The notes: generated by a model from the letters alone, not told the origin. A stretch of DNA of 13,506 nt from an uncultured Pseudomonadota bacterium (GCA_903890265.1 CAITAM010000496.1:1-13506); one strand, 5' to 3'. Numbered from the stretch's first letter, positions 1 through 7,055 are shown. A program made the numbers and translations.

Positions 1-650
1 ACAAGTACCGCATCATCGACTTCCGTCGTGACAAGGACGGCGTGCCGGGCAAGGTCGAGACGATCGAATACGATCCGAACCGCAGCGCCTACATTGCTCT
101 CGTTCTGTACAAGGACGGCGAGCGGCGCTACATCCTGCACCCGCGCAACGTGAAGGTCGGCGACGAGATTCAGTCGGGTTCAGAGGCGCCTTTCAAGCCG
201 GGCAATGCGATGCAGCTGCGCAGCATTCCGGTGGGCAGCGTCGTGCACAACGTTGAGCTCAAGCCTGGCAAGGGCGGGCAGATCGCCCGCTCGGCCGGCA
301 CGTCGGTGCAGTACTCCGCGCGTGAAGGCCTGTTCGCGCTGCTGCGTCTGAAGTCCGGCGAAATGCGCCGTGTGCACATCGACTGCAGGGCTACGATCGG
401 CGAAGTCGGCAACGACGAGCACAACCTGCGCGTATTCGGCAAGGCCGGCGCGAAGCGCTGGCGCGGTATCCGTCCGACGGTCCGTGGTGTCGTGATGAAC
501 CCGGTCGACCATCCTCACGGTGGTGGTGAGGGTAAGTCCGGCCAGGGTAACCCGCACCCGGTATCGCCTTGGGGCTGGCAGACCAAGGGTAAGAAGACCC
601 GTCACAACAAGCGCACGAACTCATTGATCGTGTCGCGGCGTAAGAAGTAG
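1..650 (+). CDS. rplB: 50S ribosomal protein L2 (5' end cut off by window)
   Basis: L2 binds 23S rRNA next to the peptidyl-transferase centre and is needed for subunit association. The reading frame is open from base 3 with residues KYRIIDFRRDKDG, which match the region around residue 60 of the family, so about 60 N-terminal residues lie outside the window. 215 residues are visible. The C-terminal signature NPVDHPHGGGEGK, containing the conserved histidine associated with peptidyl transfer, is intact, as is the basic tail ending SRRKK. A GTG at base 42 is internal and is not the start. rpsS follows after 11 bases, the usual S10-operon order. Confidence 0.98.
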   Translation, partial: KYRIIDFRRDKDGVPGKVETIEYDPNRSAYIALVLYKDGERRYILHPRNVKVGDEIQSGSEAPFKPGNAMQLRSIPVGSVVHNVELKPGKGGQIARSAGTSVQYSAREGLFALLRLKSGEMRRVHIDCRATIGEVGNDEHNLRVFGKAGAKRWRGIRPTVRGVVMNPVDHPHGGGEGKSGQGNPHPVSPWGWQTKGKKTRHNKRTNSLIVSRRKK

Positions 651-661
651 AGGACAGAACA

Positions 662-937
662 GTGCCACGTTCGCTAAAGAAAGGCCCGTTCGTCGATCTG
701 CACCTCGTCAAGAAGGTGACTGTCGCGAGCGCGAAGAATGATCGTCGCCCGATCAAGACCTGGTCGCGCCGCTCGACGGTGCTGCCGGAGATGGTCAACC
801 TGACCATCGCCGTGCACAACGGCCGTAACCACATCCCCGTGATGATCACGGAGAACATGGTCGGTCACAAGCTTGGTGAGTTTGCTCCGACGCGTACCTT
901 CAAGTCGCACGGTGGCGATCGCAAGGGATCGGATTAA
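662..937 (+). CDS. rpsS: 30S ribosomal protein S19
   Basis: S19 sits in the head of the small subunit, pairs with S13 and contacts the A-site finger of 23S rRNA. The 91-residue product has the family length and the hallmark N-terminus MPRSLKKGPFVD. The C-terminal block GHKLGEFAPTRTFKSHGGD (about residues 69-87) is also present. The start is GTG at 662, supported by a Shine-Dalgarno GAGGA at 650-654 with 7-base spacing. The Shine-Dalgarno overlaps the end of the rplB stop region, consistent with coupled translation. rplV begins 4 bases after the stop. Confidence 0.98.
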   Translation: MPRSLKKGPFVDLHLVKKVTVASAKNDRRPIKTWSRRSTVLPEMVNLTIAVHNGRNHIPVMITENMVGHKLGEFAPTRTFKSHGGDRKGSD

Positions 938-941
938 AGCC

Positions 942-1280
942 ATGCAAACTTTTGCCCTGCTGAAGAACGCCCGGATTTCGCCGCAGAAGTGCCGCCTCGT
1001 CGCCGATACCGTTCGCGGTAAGCCGGTCGGACAGGCGCTTGCCATCCTGCGCTTCATGCCGAAGAAGGGTGCGGAGCTGATCCGCAAGGTGCTCGAGTCG
1101 GCTATCGCCAATGCCGAGCACAACCACGGCGCGGACATCGACGAGCTGACGGTGTCGCGAATCGAGATCGACACGGCCGCGACCCTGAAGCGCTTCGGCG
1201 CCCGGGCGAAGGGCCGCGGCGCTCGCATCGTCAAGCGTAACAGTCACATCAAGATCATCGTTGCCGACAAGGCACGGTAA
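942..1280 (+). CDS. rplV: 50S ribosomal protein L22
   Basis: L22 is an early assembly protein whose long beta-hairpin lines the nascent-peptide exit tunnel; changes in that hairpin give macrolide resistance in other bacteria. The 112-residue product carries the N-terminal motif ARISPQKCRLVADTVRGK (residues 10-27). The hairpin region is at about 81-102 and includes RAKGRGARI. I chose ATG 942, although the frame is open further upstream through rpsS. 942 gives the family length, aligns with the usual N-terminus and follows the rpsS stop by 4 bases. A GGAT at 931-934, inside the end of rpsS, can act as ribosome binding site. Confidence 0.97.
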   Translation: MQTFALLKNARISPQKCRLVADTVRGKPVGQALAILRFMPKKGAELIRKVLESAIANAEHNHGADIDELTVSRIEIDTAATLKRFGARAKGRGARIVKRNSHIKIIVADKAR

Positions 1281-1298
1281 GCCGGACAGGACACAGTC

Positions 1299-2006
1299 AT
1301 GGGTCAGAAAGTCAATCCAATCGGCATCCGTCTCGGCATCACGCGTGATTGGACGTCCAAGTGGTACGCGCACTCGAAGAACTTCCCGGGCTACGTGCAC
1401 ACCGACTTCGAGGTGCGCGAATACCTGAAGAAGCGGCTCGCGGATGCCTCCGTCAGTCTCATCTACATCGAGCGCGCTGCCCGTCGGGTCAGCATCACGA
1501 TCCACACGGCGCGTCCGGGCATCGTGATTGGCAAGAAGGGTGAGGACATCGAGAAGCTCCGCGCTGATGTCGCGAAGCTGATGAAGCTCCCGGTCCAGGA
1601 CGTCCGGCTGAATATCGCCGAGATCCGAAAGCCGGAGATGGACGCCTACCTCGTTGCCCGCGGCATCGCCGAGCAGATCGAGAAGCGCGTCATGTTCCGT
1701 CGCGCCATGAAGCGTGCCGTGACCAACACGATGCGCAGCGGTGCGCTTGGCATCAAGGTTCGCCTGTCGGGCCGCCTGAACGGCGCTGAAATCGCCCGCA
1801 CGGAGTGGAGCCGCGAGGGCCGCATCCCGCTGCACACTTTCCGCGCGGATATCGACTACGGATTCGCCGAGGCCCGCACGACCTACGGCGTGATCGGTAT
1901 CAAGATCTGGATCTTCAAGGGCGAGGTCTTCGACAAGATCGAGTCCGAGGTCGCCACCGCTCCCGAGCAGGGAACGACGGCGCCGGTCGTGGAGCCGGCT
2001 GCCTAA
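1299..2006 (+). CDS. rpsC: 30S ribosomal protein S3
   Basis: S3 forms part of the mRNA entry tunnel of the 30S subunit and contributes to the ribosome's mRNA helicase activity. The 235-residue product starts with the diagnostic MGQKVNPIGIRLG. It has a type-II KH domain with the GKKG loop at residues 78-81. The basic patch RVMFRRAMKRAV lies in the C-terminal domain, followed by SGRLNGAEIARTEW. The C-terminal tail (about 218-235) is Ala/Pro-rich and poorly conserved, as is common in this family. A CAGGA Shine-Dalgarno at 1287-1291 supports ATG 1299. It lies between rplV and rplP, as in the S10 operon of most bacteria. Confidence 0.98.
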   Translation: MGQKVNPIGIRLGITRDWTSKWYAHSKNFPGYVHTDFEVREYLKKRLADASVSLIYIERAARRVSITIHTARPGIVIGKKGEDIEKLRADVAKLMKLPVQDVRLNIAEIRKPEMDAYLVARGIAEQIEKRVMFRRAMKRAVTNTMRSGALGIKVRLSGRLNGAEIARTEWSREGRIPLHTFRADIDYGFAEARTTYGVIGIKIWIFKGEVFDKIESEVATAPEQGTTAPVVEPAA

Positions 2007-2033
2007 GGCGGCATGAGTTAAGGAACACGCATC

Positions 2034-2447
2034 ATGATGCAGCCAAAGCGTACTAAGTACCGTAAGCAGTTCAAGGGCGACTGCAGCGGTTCCGCGCACC
2101 GCGGTTCGAGCGTTGCCTTCGGCGATTTCGCCCTCAAGGCCACCGACCGGGGCCGGATGACCTCGCGGGAGATCGAAGCGGCGCGTCGTGCGATGACCCG
2201 CTACGTGAAGCGCGGCGGCCAGATCTGGATCCGTGTTTTCCCGGACGTCCCGGTCACTGCCAAGCCTCTCGAGGTTCGAATGGGCAGCGGTAAGGGCAAC
2301 GTCGAGTACTGGGTGGCGAAGGTCCTCCCGGGCAAGGTTCTGTTCGAGATGGAAGGCATTTCCGAGGAAATTGCGCGCGAGGCATTCCGCCTGGCGGCGT
2401 CCAAGCTCTCGCTGCCGACCATTTTCGTCAAGCGCAACGTGCGCTGA
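2034..2447 (+). CDS. rplP: 50S ribosomal protein L16
   Basis: L16 organises the A-site tRNA region of the large subunit and is added late in assembly. The 137-residue product starts MMQPKRTKYRK, matching the family N-terminus. It carries the conserved block REIEAARRAMTRYVKRGG (about 45-62) and PLEVRMGSGKGNVEYWVA (78-95). Arg82 in VRMG corresponds to the arginine hydroxylated by RoxA/YcfD in E. coli; whether that happens here cannot be read from DNA. Two ATGs are adjacent (2034, 2037). The first fits the TAAGGA at 2019-2024 (9-base spacing) and the family alignment. Confidence 0.98.
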   Translation: MMQPKRTKYRKQFKGDCSGSAHRGSSVAFGDFALKATDRGRMTSREIEAARRAMTRYVKRGGQIWIRVFPDVPVTAKPLEVRMGSGKGNVEYWVAKVLPGKVLFEMEGISEEIAREAFRLAASKLSLPTIFVKRNVR

Positions 2448-2461
2448 GCGGAGTGACTGGG

Positions 2462-2662
2462 ATGAACATGAAAGAACTCGTTAACCGTTCGCCGATCGAG
2501 CTCAAGGAAGAACTCCTCAAGCTCCGTCGCGAGCAGTTCAATCTGCGCATGGCCAATGCCGCGGGGCAGCCTGCCAAGCCGGACCAGTTCGGCAAGGTGC
2601 GCAAGAACATCGCACGCGTGAAGACGCTTATGGCGCAGAAGCGCGTCGGAGGTAAGGCCTGA
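2462..2662 (+). CDS. rpmC: 50S ribosomal protein L29
   Basis: L29 is a small two-helix protein near the tunnel exit, part of the docking platform for trigger factor and SRP. The product is 66 residues and carries the family core LRREQFNLRM (21-30), followed by the basic second helix VRKNIARVKTL. The frame is open from a GTG at 2453, but I prefer ATG 2462. GGAG at 2450-2453 is then 8 bases upstream and the N-terminus MNMKELVNRSP has the normal length. ATG 2468 (MKEL) is also possible. The stop TGA overlaps the rpsQ start by one base (TGATG), suggesting translational coupling. Confidence 0.95.
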   Translation: MNMKELVNRSPIELKEELLKLRREQFNLRMANAAGQPAKPDQFGKVRKNIARVKTLMAQKRVGGKA

Positions 2663-2961
2663 TGTCCGCAGAGAATCAACCAGCCGCTGCTGCCGAGGCC
2701 GTAAAGGCCGAGCGCACGCTTACGGGCCGTGTGGTCAGTGCAAAGATGGCAAAGACCGTCAGTGTCGCCGTCGAGCGCCTGATCAAGCATCCGCAGTACG
2801 GCAAGTACGTGCGCCGGACCACCAAGCTCATGGCCCACGACGAGGCCGGCGAGTGCCGCGAGGGCGACACCGTCGTCATCGCGCCGTGCCGCCCGCTGTC
2901 GCGCCACAAGAGCTGGAAGCTGGTGAAGGTTATCGGCCGGGCCGAGGGGACGACGCCATGA
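2662..2961 (+). CDS. rpsQ: 30S ribosomal protein S17 with N-terminal extension
   Basis: S17 is a primary 16S rRNA-binding protein with an OB fold and acts early in 30S assembly. The product is 99 residues, about 15 longer than the E. coli protein. The extra length is an Ala/Glu-rich N-terminus (about residues 1-18). The core runs from TLTGRVVSAKMAKTVSVAVE through YVRRTTKLMAHDE to CRPLSRHKSWKLV. A very good Shine-Dalgarno GGAGGT at 2648-2653, 8 bases from ATG 2662, supports the long form. The stop overlaps the rplN start as ATGA at 2958-2961, joining the S10 and spc segments without a gap. Confidence 0.96.
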   Translation: MSAENQPAAAAEAVKAERTLTGRVVSAKMAKTVSVAVERLIKHPQYGKYVRRTTKLMAHDEAGECREGDTVVIAPCRPLSRHKSWKLVKVIGRAEGTTP

Positions 2962-3326
2962 TCCAGATGCGTACCCTGCTCGCCGCGGCGGACAACAGCG
3001 GCGCCCGCAGCCTGATGTGCATCAAGGTTCTCGGTGGCACCCGCCGTCGCTACGCGACGGTTGGCGATGTCATCAAGGTGAGCGTCAAGGATGCCATTCC
3101 GCGCGGCAAGGTGAAGAAGGGCGAGGTTTACGATGCGGTAGTGGTCCGTACGCGAGCCGGCGTTCGCCGCCCGGACGGCTCGCTCATCCGCTTCGATGGC
3201 AACGCCGCCGTGCTGCTGTCGACCAAGCTCGAGCCGATCGGGACCCGTATCTTCGGGCCGGTCACGCGTGAGCTGCGCACGGCGCAGTTCATGAAGATCA
3301 TTTCGCTGGCGCCAGAGGTCCTCTAA
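2958..3326 (+). CDS. rplN: 50S ribosomal protein L14
   Basis: L14 lies at the intersubunit face of the 50S, forms bridges with 16S rRNA and is the docking point of the silencing factor RsfS. The product is 122 residues, the family length, starting MIQMRTLLAAADNSGAR. It has the signature block VKKGEVYDAVVVRTR (about 52-66) and the C-terminal GPVTRELR. The frame continues upstream inside rpsQ, but ATG 2958 gives the conserved N-terminus. That ATG overlaps the rpsQ stop (ATGA) and has GAGGGG at 2944-2949 as ribosome binding site. In E. coli a separate spc promoter lies just before this gene; here there is no space for one. Confidence 0.97.
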   Translation: MIQMRTLLAAADNSGARSLMCIKVLGGTRRRYATVGDVIKVSVKDAIPRGKVKKGEVYDAVVVRTRAGVRRPDGSLIRFDGNAAVLLSTKLEPIGTRIFGPVTRELRTAQFMKIISLAPEVL

Positions 3327-3328
3327 AC

Positions 3329-3646
3329 ATGAACCGCATTCGCAAGGGCGACCGCGTCATCGTTACGACGGGCCGCGACAAGGGTCGGCAGGGTACGGTC
3401 ATCCAGGTGCTCGAGGACGATCGCCTGCTGATCGAGAACATCAACGTCGTGACGAAGCACCAGAAGGGCAACCCCCAGGCTGGGCAGCCGGGCGGCATCA
3501 TCAAGCGTGAGGCATCGATCCATGCCTCGAACGTGATGCTGTTCAATGACGCGACCAAGAAGGGTGACCGGATCGGGTTCCGTACGCTTGATGACGGCCG
3601 CAAGGTCCGGTTCTTCAAGTCCAATGGCGAAGTGCTCGACGCCTGA
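3329..3646 (+). CDS. rplX: 50S ribosomal protein L24
   Basis: L24 initiates 50S assembly by binding the 5' domain of 23S rRNA. The 105-residue product has the N-terminal KOW motif (about residues 4-30) with RKGDRVIVTTGRDKGRQGTV. The next stretch, residues 38-54, contains the family's conserved KHQKGNPQAGQPGGI. It starts two bases after the rplN stop; AGAGG at 3314-3318, inside the rplN coding sequence, is the likely ribosome binding site. That AGAGG is part of an 11-base palindrome AGAGGTCCTCT (3314-3324), so it can pair weakly with the sequence just before the start. Confidence 0.97.
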   Translation: MNRIRKGDRVIVTTGRDKGRQGTVIQVLEDDRLLIENINVVTKHQKGNPQAGQPGGIIKREASIHASNVMLFNDATKKGDRIGFRTLDDGRKVRFFKSNGEVLDA

Positions 3647-3675
3647 TTGGCGCCGCGAGACACGAGGTTATGACG

Positions 3676-4215
3676 ATGGTCAGACTAGAAAAGCACTACC
3701 GCGAAACGGTAGTACCGGCCCTGAAGCAGACGCTCGAGCTCGAGAACGTCATGGCGGTGCCGAAGATCGTGAAGATCACGGTCAACATGGGCGTGGGCGA
3801 GGCCGTGGCTGACAAGAAGCAGCTCGAGGCCGCTGTCGCCGATCTGCAGAAGATCACGGGCCAGAAGCCCCTGCTCTGCAAGTCGAAGAAGTCGATCGCG
3901 TCGTTCAAGCTGCGCGAAGGCCTCGCGATCGGCGCGAAGGTCACGCTGCGTGGCGCGCGCATGTACGAGTTCCTCGACCGCCTGGTGTCGATCGCGATGC
4001 CGCGTATCCGCGACTTCCGCGGCGTCAGCCCGCGCGCATTTGACGGCCGTGGTAACTACAACTTCGGCGTCAAGGAACAGATCATTTTCCCTGAGATCCA
4101 GTACGACCAGATCGACAAGATCCGGGGCATGGATATCACGATTACGACCACGGCGACGGACGACAAGGCAGGGCGGGCGCTTCTTGAGGCGTTCAGCTTT
4201 CCTTTCCGCAAGTAA
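3676..4215 (+). CDS. rplE: 50S ribosomal protein L5
   Basis: L5 binds 5S rRNA in the central protuberance and contacts P-site tRNA. From ATG 3676 the product is 179 residues, the same as in E. coli, starting MVRLEKHYRETVVPAL. Conserved blocks are PKIVKITVNMGVGEA (29-43), the loop around SKKSIASFKLREG (70-82), and FPEIQYDQIDKIRGMDI near the C-terminus. The frame also has an ATG at 3670. I prefer 3676 because GAGG at 3664-3667 is 8 bases from it and only 2 from 3670; the difference is two residues. In E. coli the repressor S8 binds mRNA near this start; I see no clear copy of that site in the 29-base gap. Confidence 0.95.
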   Translation: MVRLEKHYRETVVPALKQTLELENVMAVPKIVKITVNMGVGEAVADKKQLEAAVADLQKITGQKPLLCKSKKSIASFKLREGLAIGAKVTLRGARMYEFLDRLVSIAMPRIRDFRGVSPRAFDGRGNYNFGVKEQIIFPEIQYDQIDKIRGMDITITTTATDDKAGRALLEAFSFPFRK

Positions 4216-4255
4216 CCGCAGCGTCCAAACAGAGTTTCAGAGGCAGCACGAGCTT

Positions 4256-4561
4256 ATGGCCAAGACCAACATGCTGGAGCGCGAGAAGCGCCGGGAAGCC
4301 CTCGCGAAGAAGTACGCTGCGAAGCGTGCCAAATTGCGTGAGCTGATCCGCAACCCGAAGACGAGCCACGAGGCGCGCGTCGAGGCACAGGTGCAGCTGC
4401 AGAAGCTTCCGCGCGACTCCAACCCCAACCGCCAGCGCAGCCGGTGCCAGATCACGGGCCGTCCGCGTGGCGTCTACCGCAAGTTCGGCCTTGGCCGTAC
4501 CAAGCTTCGCGAGGCGACGATGAAAGGTGAGATTCCCGGTCTTGGCAAGGCCAGCTGGTAA
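4256..4561 (+). CDS. rpsN: 30S ribosomal protein S14, long zinc-independent form
   Basis: S14 is a late-assembling protein of the 30S head near S3, S10 and S19. The 101-residue product matches the long, zinc-less class. There is one cysteine in the SRCQITGRPRGVYRKFGLGR block (about 74-93) and no CxxC pairs as in the short zinc-ribbon form. It begins MAKTNMLEREKRREALAKKY. The frame is open far upstream inside rplE, but ATG 4256 gives exact family length. It follows rplE by 40 bases, with GAGG at 4240-4243 as a somewhat distant Shine-Dalgarno (12 bases). rpsH follows 12 bases downstream. Confidence 0.97.
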   Translation: MAKTNMLEREKRREALAKKYAAKRAKLRELIRNPKTSHEARVEAQVQLQKLPRDSNPNRQRSRCQITGRPRGVYRKFGLGRTKLREATMKGEIPGLGKASW

Positions 4562-4573
4562 GAGGATTAGCCC

Positions 4574-4969
4574 ATGAGCATGACTGATCCTATTGCCGAC
4601 TTCCTGACCCGCATCCGTAACGGACAGGCGGCCCACAAGCCCGAAATCAGCTGCATGTCGTCGCAGCTGAAGATTGCCATTGCCACGGTGCTGCGTGACG
4701 AAGGCTACATCGGCAACTTCACGACCACGAGCGAAGGCGGCAAGACCACGCTTACCGTTCAGCTCAAGTACCACCAGGGCCGACCGGTGATCGACCGCCT
4801 CGAGCGAGTCAGCCGCCCGGGCCTGCGTTCGTACCGCGGCAAGAACGCGCTGCCGAAGGTCCTGGGTGGCCTCGGTATCGCAATTGTTTCAACCTCGCAG
4901 GGCGTCATGACCGACCGCCAGGCTCGCGCCACCGGCCAGGGCGGCGAAGTCCTGTGCGTCGTGTCCTAA
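4574..4969 (+). CDS. rpsH: 30S ribosomal protein S8
   Basis: S8 is a primary binder of the 16S rRNA central domain, and in enterics it also represses the spc operon by binding its own mRNA. The 131-residue product starts MSMTDPIADFLTRIRNGQ and ends in the C-terminal RNA-binding domain with the signature VSTSQGVMTD (105-114), then GGEVLCVVS. Family length is about 130. The start ATG 4574 is preceded by AGAGGA at 4561-4566, which overlaps the last base of rpsN, so translation is probably coupled. Whether it autoregulates here is unknown. Confidence 0.98.
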   Translation: MSMTDPIADFLTRIRNGQAAHKPEISCMSSQLKIAIATVLRDEGYIGNFTTTSEGGKTTLTVQLKYHQGRPVIDRLERVSRPGLRSYRGKNALPKVLGGLGIAIVSTSQGVMTDRQARATGQGGEVLCVVS

Positions 4970-4985
4970 CAGCGGGATTCAGATC

Positions 4986-5519
4986 ATGTCTCGAGTAGCA
5001 AAAAAGCCCGTTGAACTGCCACAGGGCGTCACCATGTCGGTGGCTGACAACGTGGTTACGATCAAGGGCGCCAAGGGCAGCCTCAACCTCGCGCTGGTCA
5101 ACGGCGTGTCGGTGGAACAGGACAAGTCGACGGTCACGGTCAAGCTTGCAGACGGTGCGGCGCACCTCATGCCTCAGGCCGGGTCGACGCGTGCGCTCCT
5201 GGCCAACATGGTTACGGGCGTGAGCAAGGGCTATGAGAAGAAGCTCGAGCTCGTAGGCGTCGGTTACCGTGCCGCGGTCGCCGGCAAGGCACTCAATCTG
5301 ACGCTCGGCTTTTCGCACCCGGTGTCCTACCCGATGCCGGAAGGCATCACGATCGAGACGCCGACGCAGACCGAGATTCTGATTAAGGGCACCGACCGGC
5401 AGAAGGTTGGTCAGGTCGCCGCGGAGATCCGCTCGTACCGGCCGCCAGAGCCTTACAAGGGCAAGGGCGTGCGCTATTCGGGCGAGAAGATCGAGATCAA
5501 GGAAGCGAAGAAGAAGTAA
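4986..5519 (+). CDS. rplF: 50S ribosomal protein L6
   Basis: L6 sits near the factor-binding site and the sarcin-ricin loop of the 50S subunit; it has two similar RNA-binding-like domains. The 177-residue product starts MSRVAKKPVELPQGV. The first domain covers about 1-82. The second begins around KKLELVGVGYRA (85-96) and carries the C-terminal signature RPPEPYKGKGVRY (152-164), followed by a lysine-rich end. GGGAT at 4974-4978 serves as ribosome binding site, 7 bases from ATG. rplR starts only 6 bases after the stop. Confidence 0.98.
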   Translation: MSRVAKKPVELPQGVTMSVADNVVTIKGAKGSLNLALVNGVSVEQDKSTVTVKLADGAAHLMPQAGSTRALLANMVTGVSKGYEKKLELVGVGYRAAVAGKALNLTLGFSHPVSYPMPEGITIETPTQTEILIKGTDRQKVGQVAAEIRSYRPPEPYKGKGVRYSGEKIEIKEAKKK

Positions 5520-5525
5520 GCCGCC

Positions 5526-5891
5526 ATGAAAAAGATCATCGACAAAAAGGGTACGCGGCTGCGCCGCGCAGCCGGAACGCGGCTCAAGATCAAGGAGCTG
5601 CGTGTGGCACGGCTGACCGTGCACCGCACGCCGCGCCACATCTACGCGCAGATCATTGACAGTGCCGCTGGCACCGTGATCGCCGCTGCATCGACGGTGC
5701 AGGAGACGGTGCGCGACGGGTTGAAGTCGACGGGCAACGCGGATGCCGCGGCGGCCGTCGGCAAGACGATCGCCGAACGGGCGAAGGCCAAGGGCGTGAC
5801 GAAGGTTGCCTTCGACCGGTCGGGCTTCCGTTACCACGGGCGCATCAAGGCACTCGCCGAAGCCGCGCGCGAGCACGGCCTCGAGTTCTGA
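5526..5891 (+). CDS. rplR: 50S ribosomal protein L18
   Basis: L18 binds 5S rRNA together with L5 and helps load it into the large subunit. The 121-residue product has a basic N-terminus (MKKIIDKKGTRLRRAAG), the strand LTVHRTPRHIYAQIID (30-45), and the C-terminal motif FDRSGFRYHGR (96-106) with the ending EHGLEF. Length is close to the usual 116-120. The Shine-Dalgarno is weak (AAGTAAG across the rplF stop), so translation probably depends on coupling to rplF, which ends 6 bases upstream. Confidence 0.97.
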   Translation: MKKIIDKKGTRLRRAAGTRLKIKELRVARLTVHRTPRHIYAQIIDSAAGTVIAAASTVQETVRDGLKSTGNADAAAAVGKTIAERAKAKGVTKVAFDRSGFRYHGRIKALAEAAREHGLEF

Positions 5892-5923
5892 TTACTTAAA
5901 GTACTGGAATACAGGATTTCACC

Positions 5924-6430
5924 ATGGCGAGACCGGAGAAGAATGCCTCTGGCGACGACCTCATCGAGAAGCTCGTTGCGGTTAATCGCACGGCCAAGGT
6001 CGTTAAGGGCGGCAAGCAGTTCGGCTTCACGGCGCTGACGGTGGTCGGCGACGGCGCTGGCCGCGTGGGCTTCGGCTACGGCAAGGCACGCGAGGTCCCG
6101 ACTGCCATCGCGAAGGCGATGCAGGCGGCCCGTAAGAACATGCTGAACGTGCCGCTTCACGGCGACTCGATTCACTATGCCGTCAAGGGTCGGCATGGCA
6201 CCACGCAGGTGTACATGCAGCCCGCCTCGGGCGGTACCGGCGTCATCGCCGGCGGCGGCATGCGCGCCGTGTTCGAGTGTGCCGGTGTCCGTAACGTGCT
6301 TGCCAAGAGCTACGGTTCGCGCAACCCGATCAACGTGGTGCGGGCGACGTTCGACGGCCTCATGCGGATGTCGTCGCCGGATGACATCGCCGCCAAGCGC
6401 GGCAAGTCGCTCGGGGAGATCCTGGCATGA
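5924..6430 (+). CDS. rpsE: 30S ribosomal protein S5
   Basis: S5 lies at the mRNA entry side of the 30S subunit and influences decoding fidelity; its N-terminal loop is the site of spectinomycin-resistance changes in other bacteria. The 168-residue product has that loop at NRTAKVVKGGKQF (21-33). The double-stranded-RNA-binding-like part has GRVGFGYGKAREVP (46-59). The C-terminal domain has PASGGTGVIAGGGMRAV and GSRNPINVVRATFDGL. A CAGGA at 5912-5916 precedes ATG 5924. The stop overlaps the rpmD start (ATGA, 6427-6430). The 32-base spacer before it is unusually AT-rich for this region. Confidence 0.98.
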   Translation: MARPEKNASGDDLIEKLVAVNRTAKVVKGGKQFGFTALTVVGDGAGRVGFGYGKAREVPTAIAKAMQAARKNMLNVPLHGDSIHYAVKGRHGTTQVYMQPASGGTGVIAGGGMRAVFECAGVRNVLAKSYGSRNPINVVRATFDGLMRMSSPDDIAAKRGKSLGEILA

Positions 6431-6606
6431 ACAAGATCAAGGTCCGACAGAAGCGCAGCACCGCCGGGCAGCTCCGCAACATCATTTCGTCCGTCCGTGG
6501 GCTTGGCCTGCGCCGGATCGGTCATACGGTTGAGGTGCAGGACACGCCGCAGAACCGCGGCATGATCAATGCGGCCAACCATCTCGTTGAGGTCGTCAAA
6601 TCATGA
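6427..6606 (+). CDS. rpmD: 50S ribosomal protein L30
   Basis: L30 is a small peripheral 23S rRNA-binding protein of the large subunit. The gene is short: 59 residues, beginning MNKIKVRQKRSTAGQ. The family core is IISSVRGLGLRRIGHTVEV (about 19-37), with the DTPQNRGMI turn, the same length as E. coli L30. GGGGAG at 6413-6418 lies 8 bases from ATG 6427. Both ends overlap neighbours by four bases: ATGA with the rpsE stop and ATGA with the rplO start (6603-6606). Translation of rpsE, rpmD and rplO is therefore very likely coupled. Confidence 0.97.
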   Translation: MNKIKVRQKRSTAGQLRNIISSVRGLGLRRIGHTVEVQDTPQNRGMINAANHLVEVVKS

Positions 6607-7052
6607 GCGAAATGAAGCTCAATACGATCAAGCCGGGTGAAGGCTCGAAGAAGACCCGTCTGCGGGTCGGCCGCGGCGCATCCGCCGGGCAGGGCAAGAC
6701 CTGCGGTCGGGGCGTCAAGGGCCAGCGCGCGCGCAAGGGCGGCTACCACAAGGTCGGCTTCGAAGGCGGCCAGATGCCGCTGCAGCGGCGGCTGCCGAAG
6801 GTCGGTTTCCGCTCCAAGCTGAAGGCCAGCCGCTCGGAGATCACCCTGACCACGCTGTCGCAGATCGCCGCGAAGAACGGCGGCATCGTCGATCTCGCGA
6901 TGCTGATCAGCGCGAGCCAGGTGCCCGCGGCGACCGAGAAGGTCAAGGTCATTCTGTCTGGCAAGCTTGACGGTCCGGTCACGGTCCGCGGGCTGACGCT
7001 GACGGCCGGTGCCCGTGCGGCACTCGACGCCGTCGGTGGCAAGGTCGAGTAA
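6603..7052 (+). CDS. rplO: 50S ribosomal protein L15
   Basis: L15 is a late-assembling protein that threads a long Gly/Arg-rich N-terminus into 23S rRNA. The 149-residue product has this N-terminus (GRGASAGQGKTCGRGVKG, 23-40), then the signature GFEGGQMPLQRRLPKVGF (52-69) and a globular C-terminal domain. GAGG at 6589-6592 is 10 bases from ATG 6603 and 19 from the next candidate ATG at 6612, so I chose 6603. It overlaps the rpmD stop by four bases and secY starts 3 bases after its own stop. Confidence 0.97.
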   Translation: MSEMKLNTIKPGEGSKKTRLRVGRGASAGQGKTCGRGVKGQRARKGGYHKVGFEGGQMPLQRRLPKVGFRSKLKASRSEITLTTLSQIAAKNGGIVDLAMLISASQVPAATEKVKVILSGKLDGPVTVRGLTLTAGARAALDAVGGKVE

Positions 7053-7055
7053 TAC

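Noticed and set aside
900..2099. Long minus-strand open frame (399 codons) opposite rplV, rpsC and rplP
   Set aside because: It lies fully antisense to three certain genes. The frame is open because GC-rich codons rarely give stops on the opposite strand. The translation has no recognisable domain and no ribosome binding site was evident.
4905..5876. Long minus-strand open frame (323 codons) opposite rplF and rplR
   Set aside because: Antisense shadow of well-supported genes, with Arg/Leu/His-rich composition typical of such shadows.
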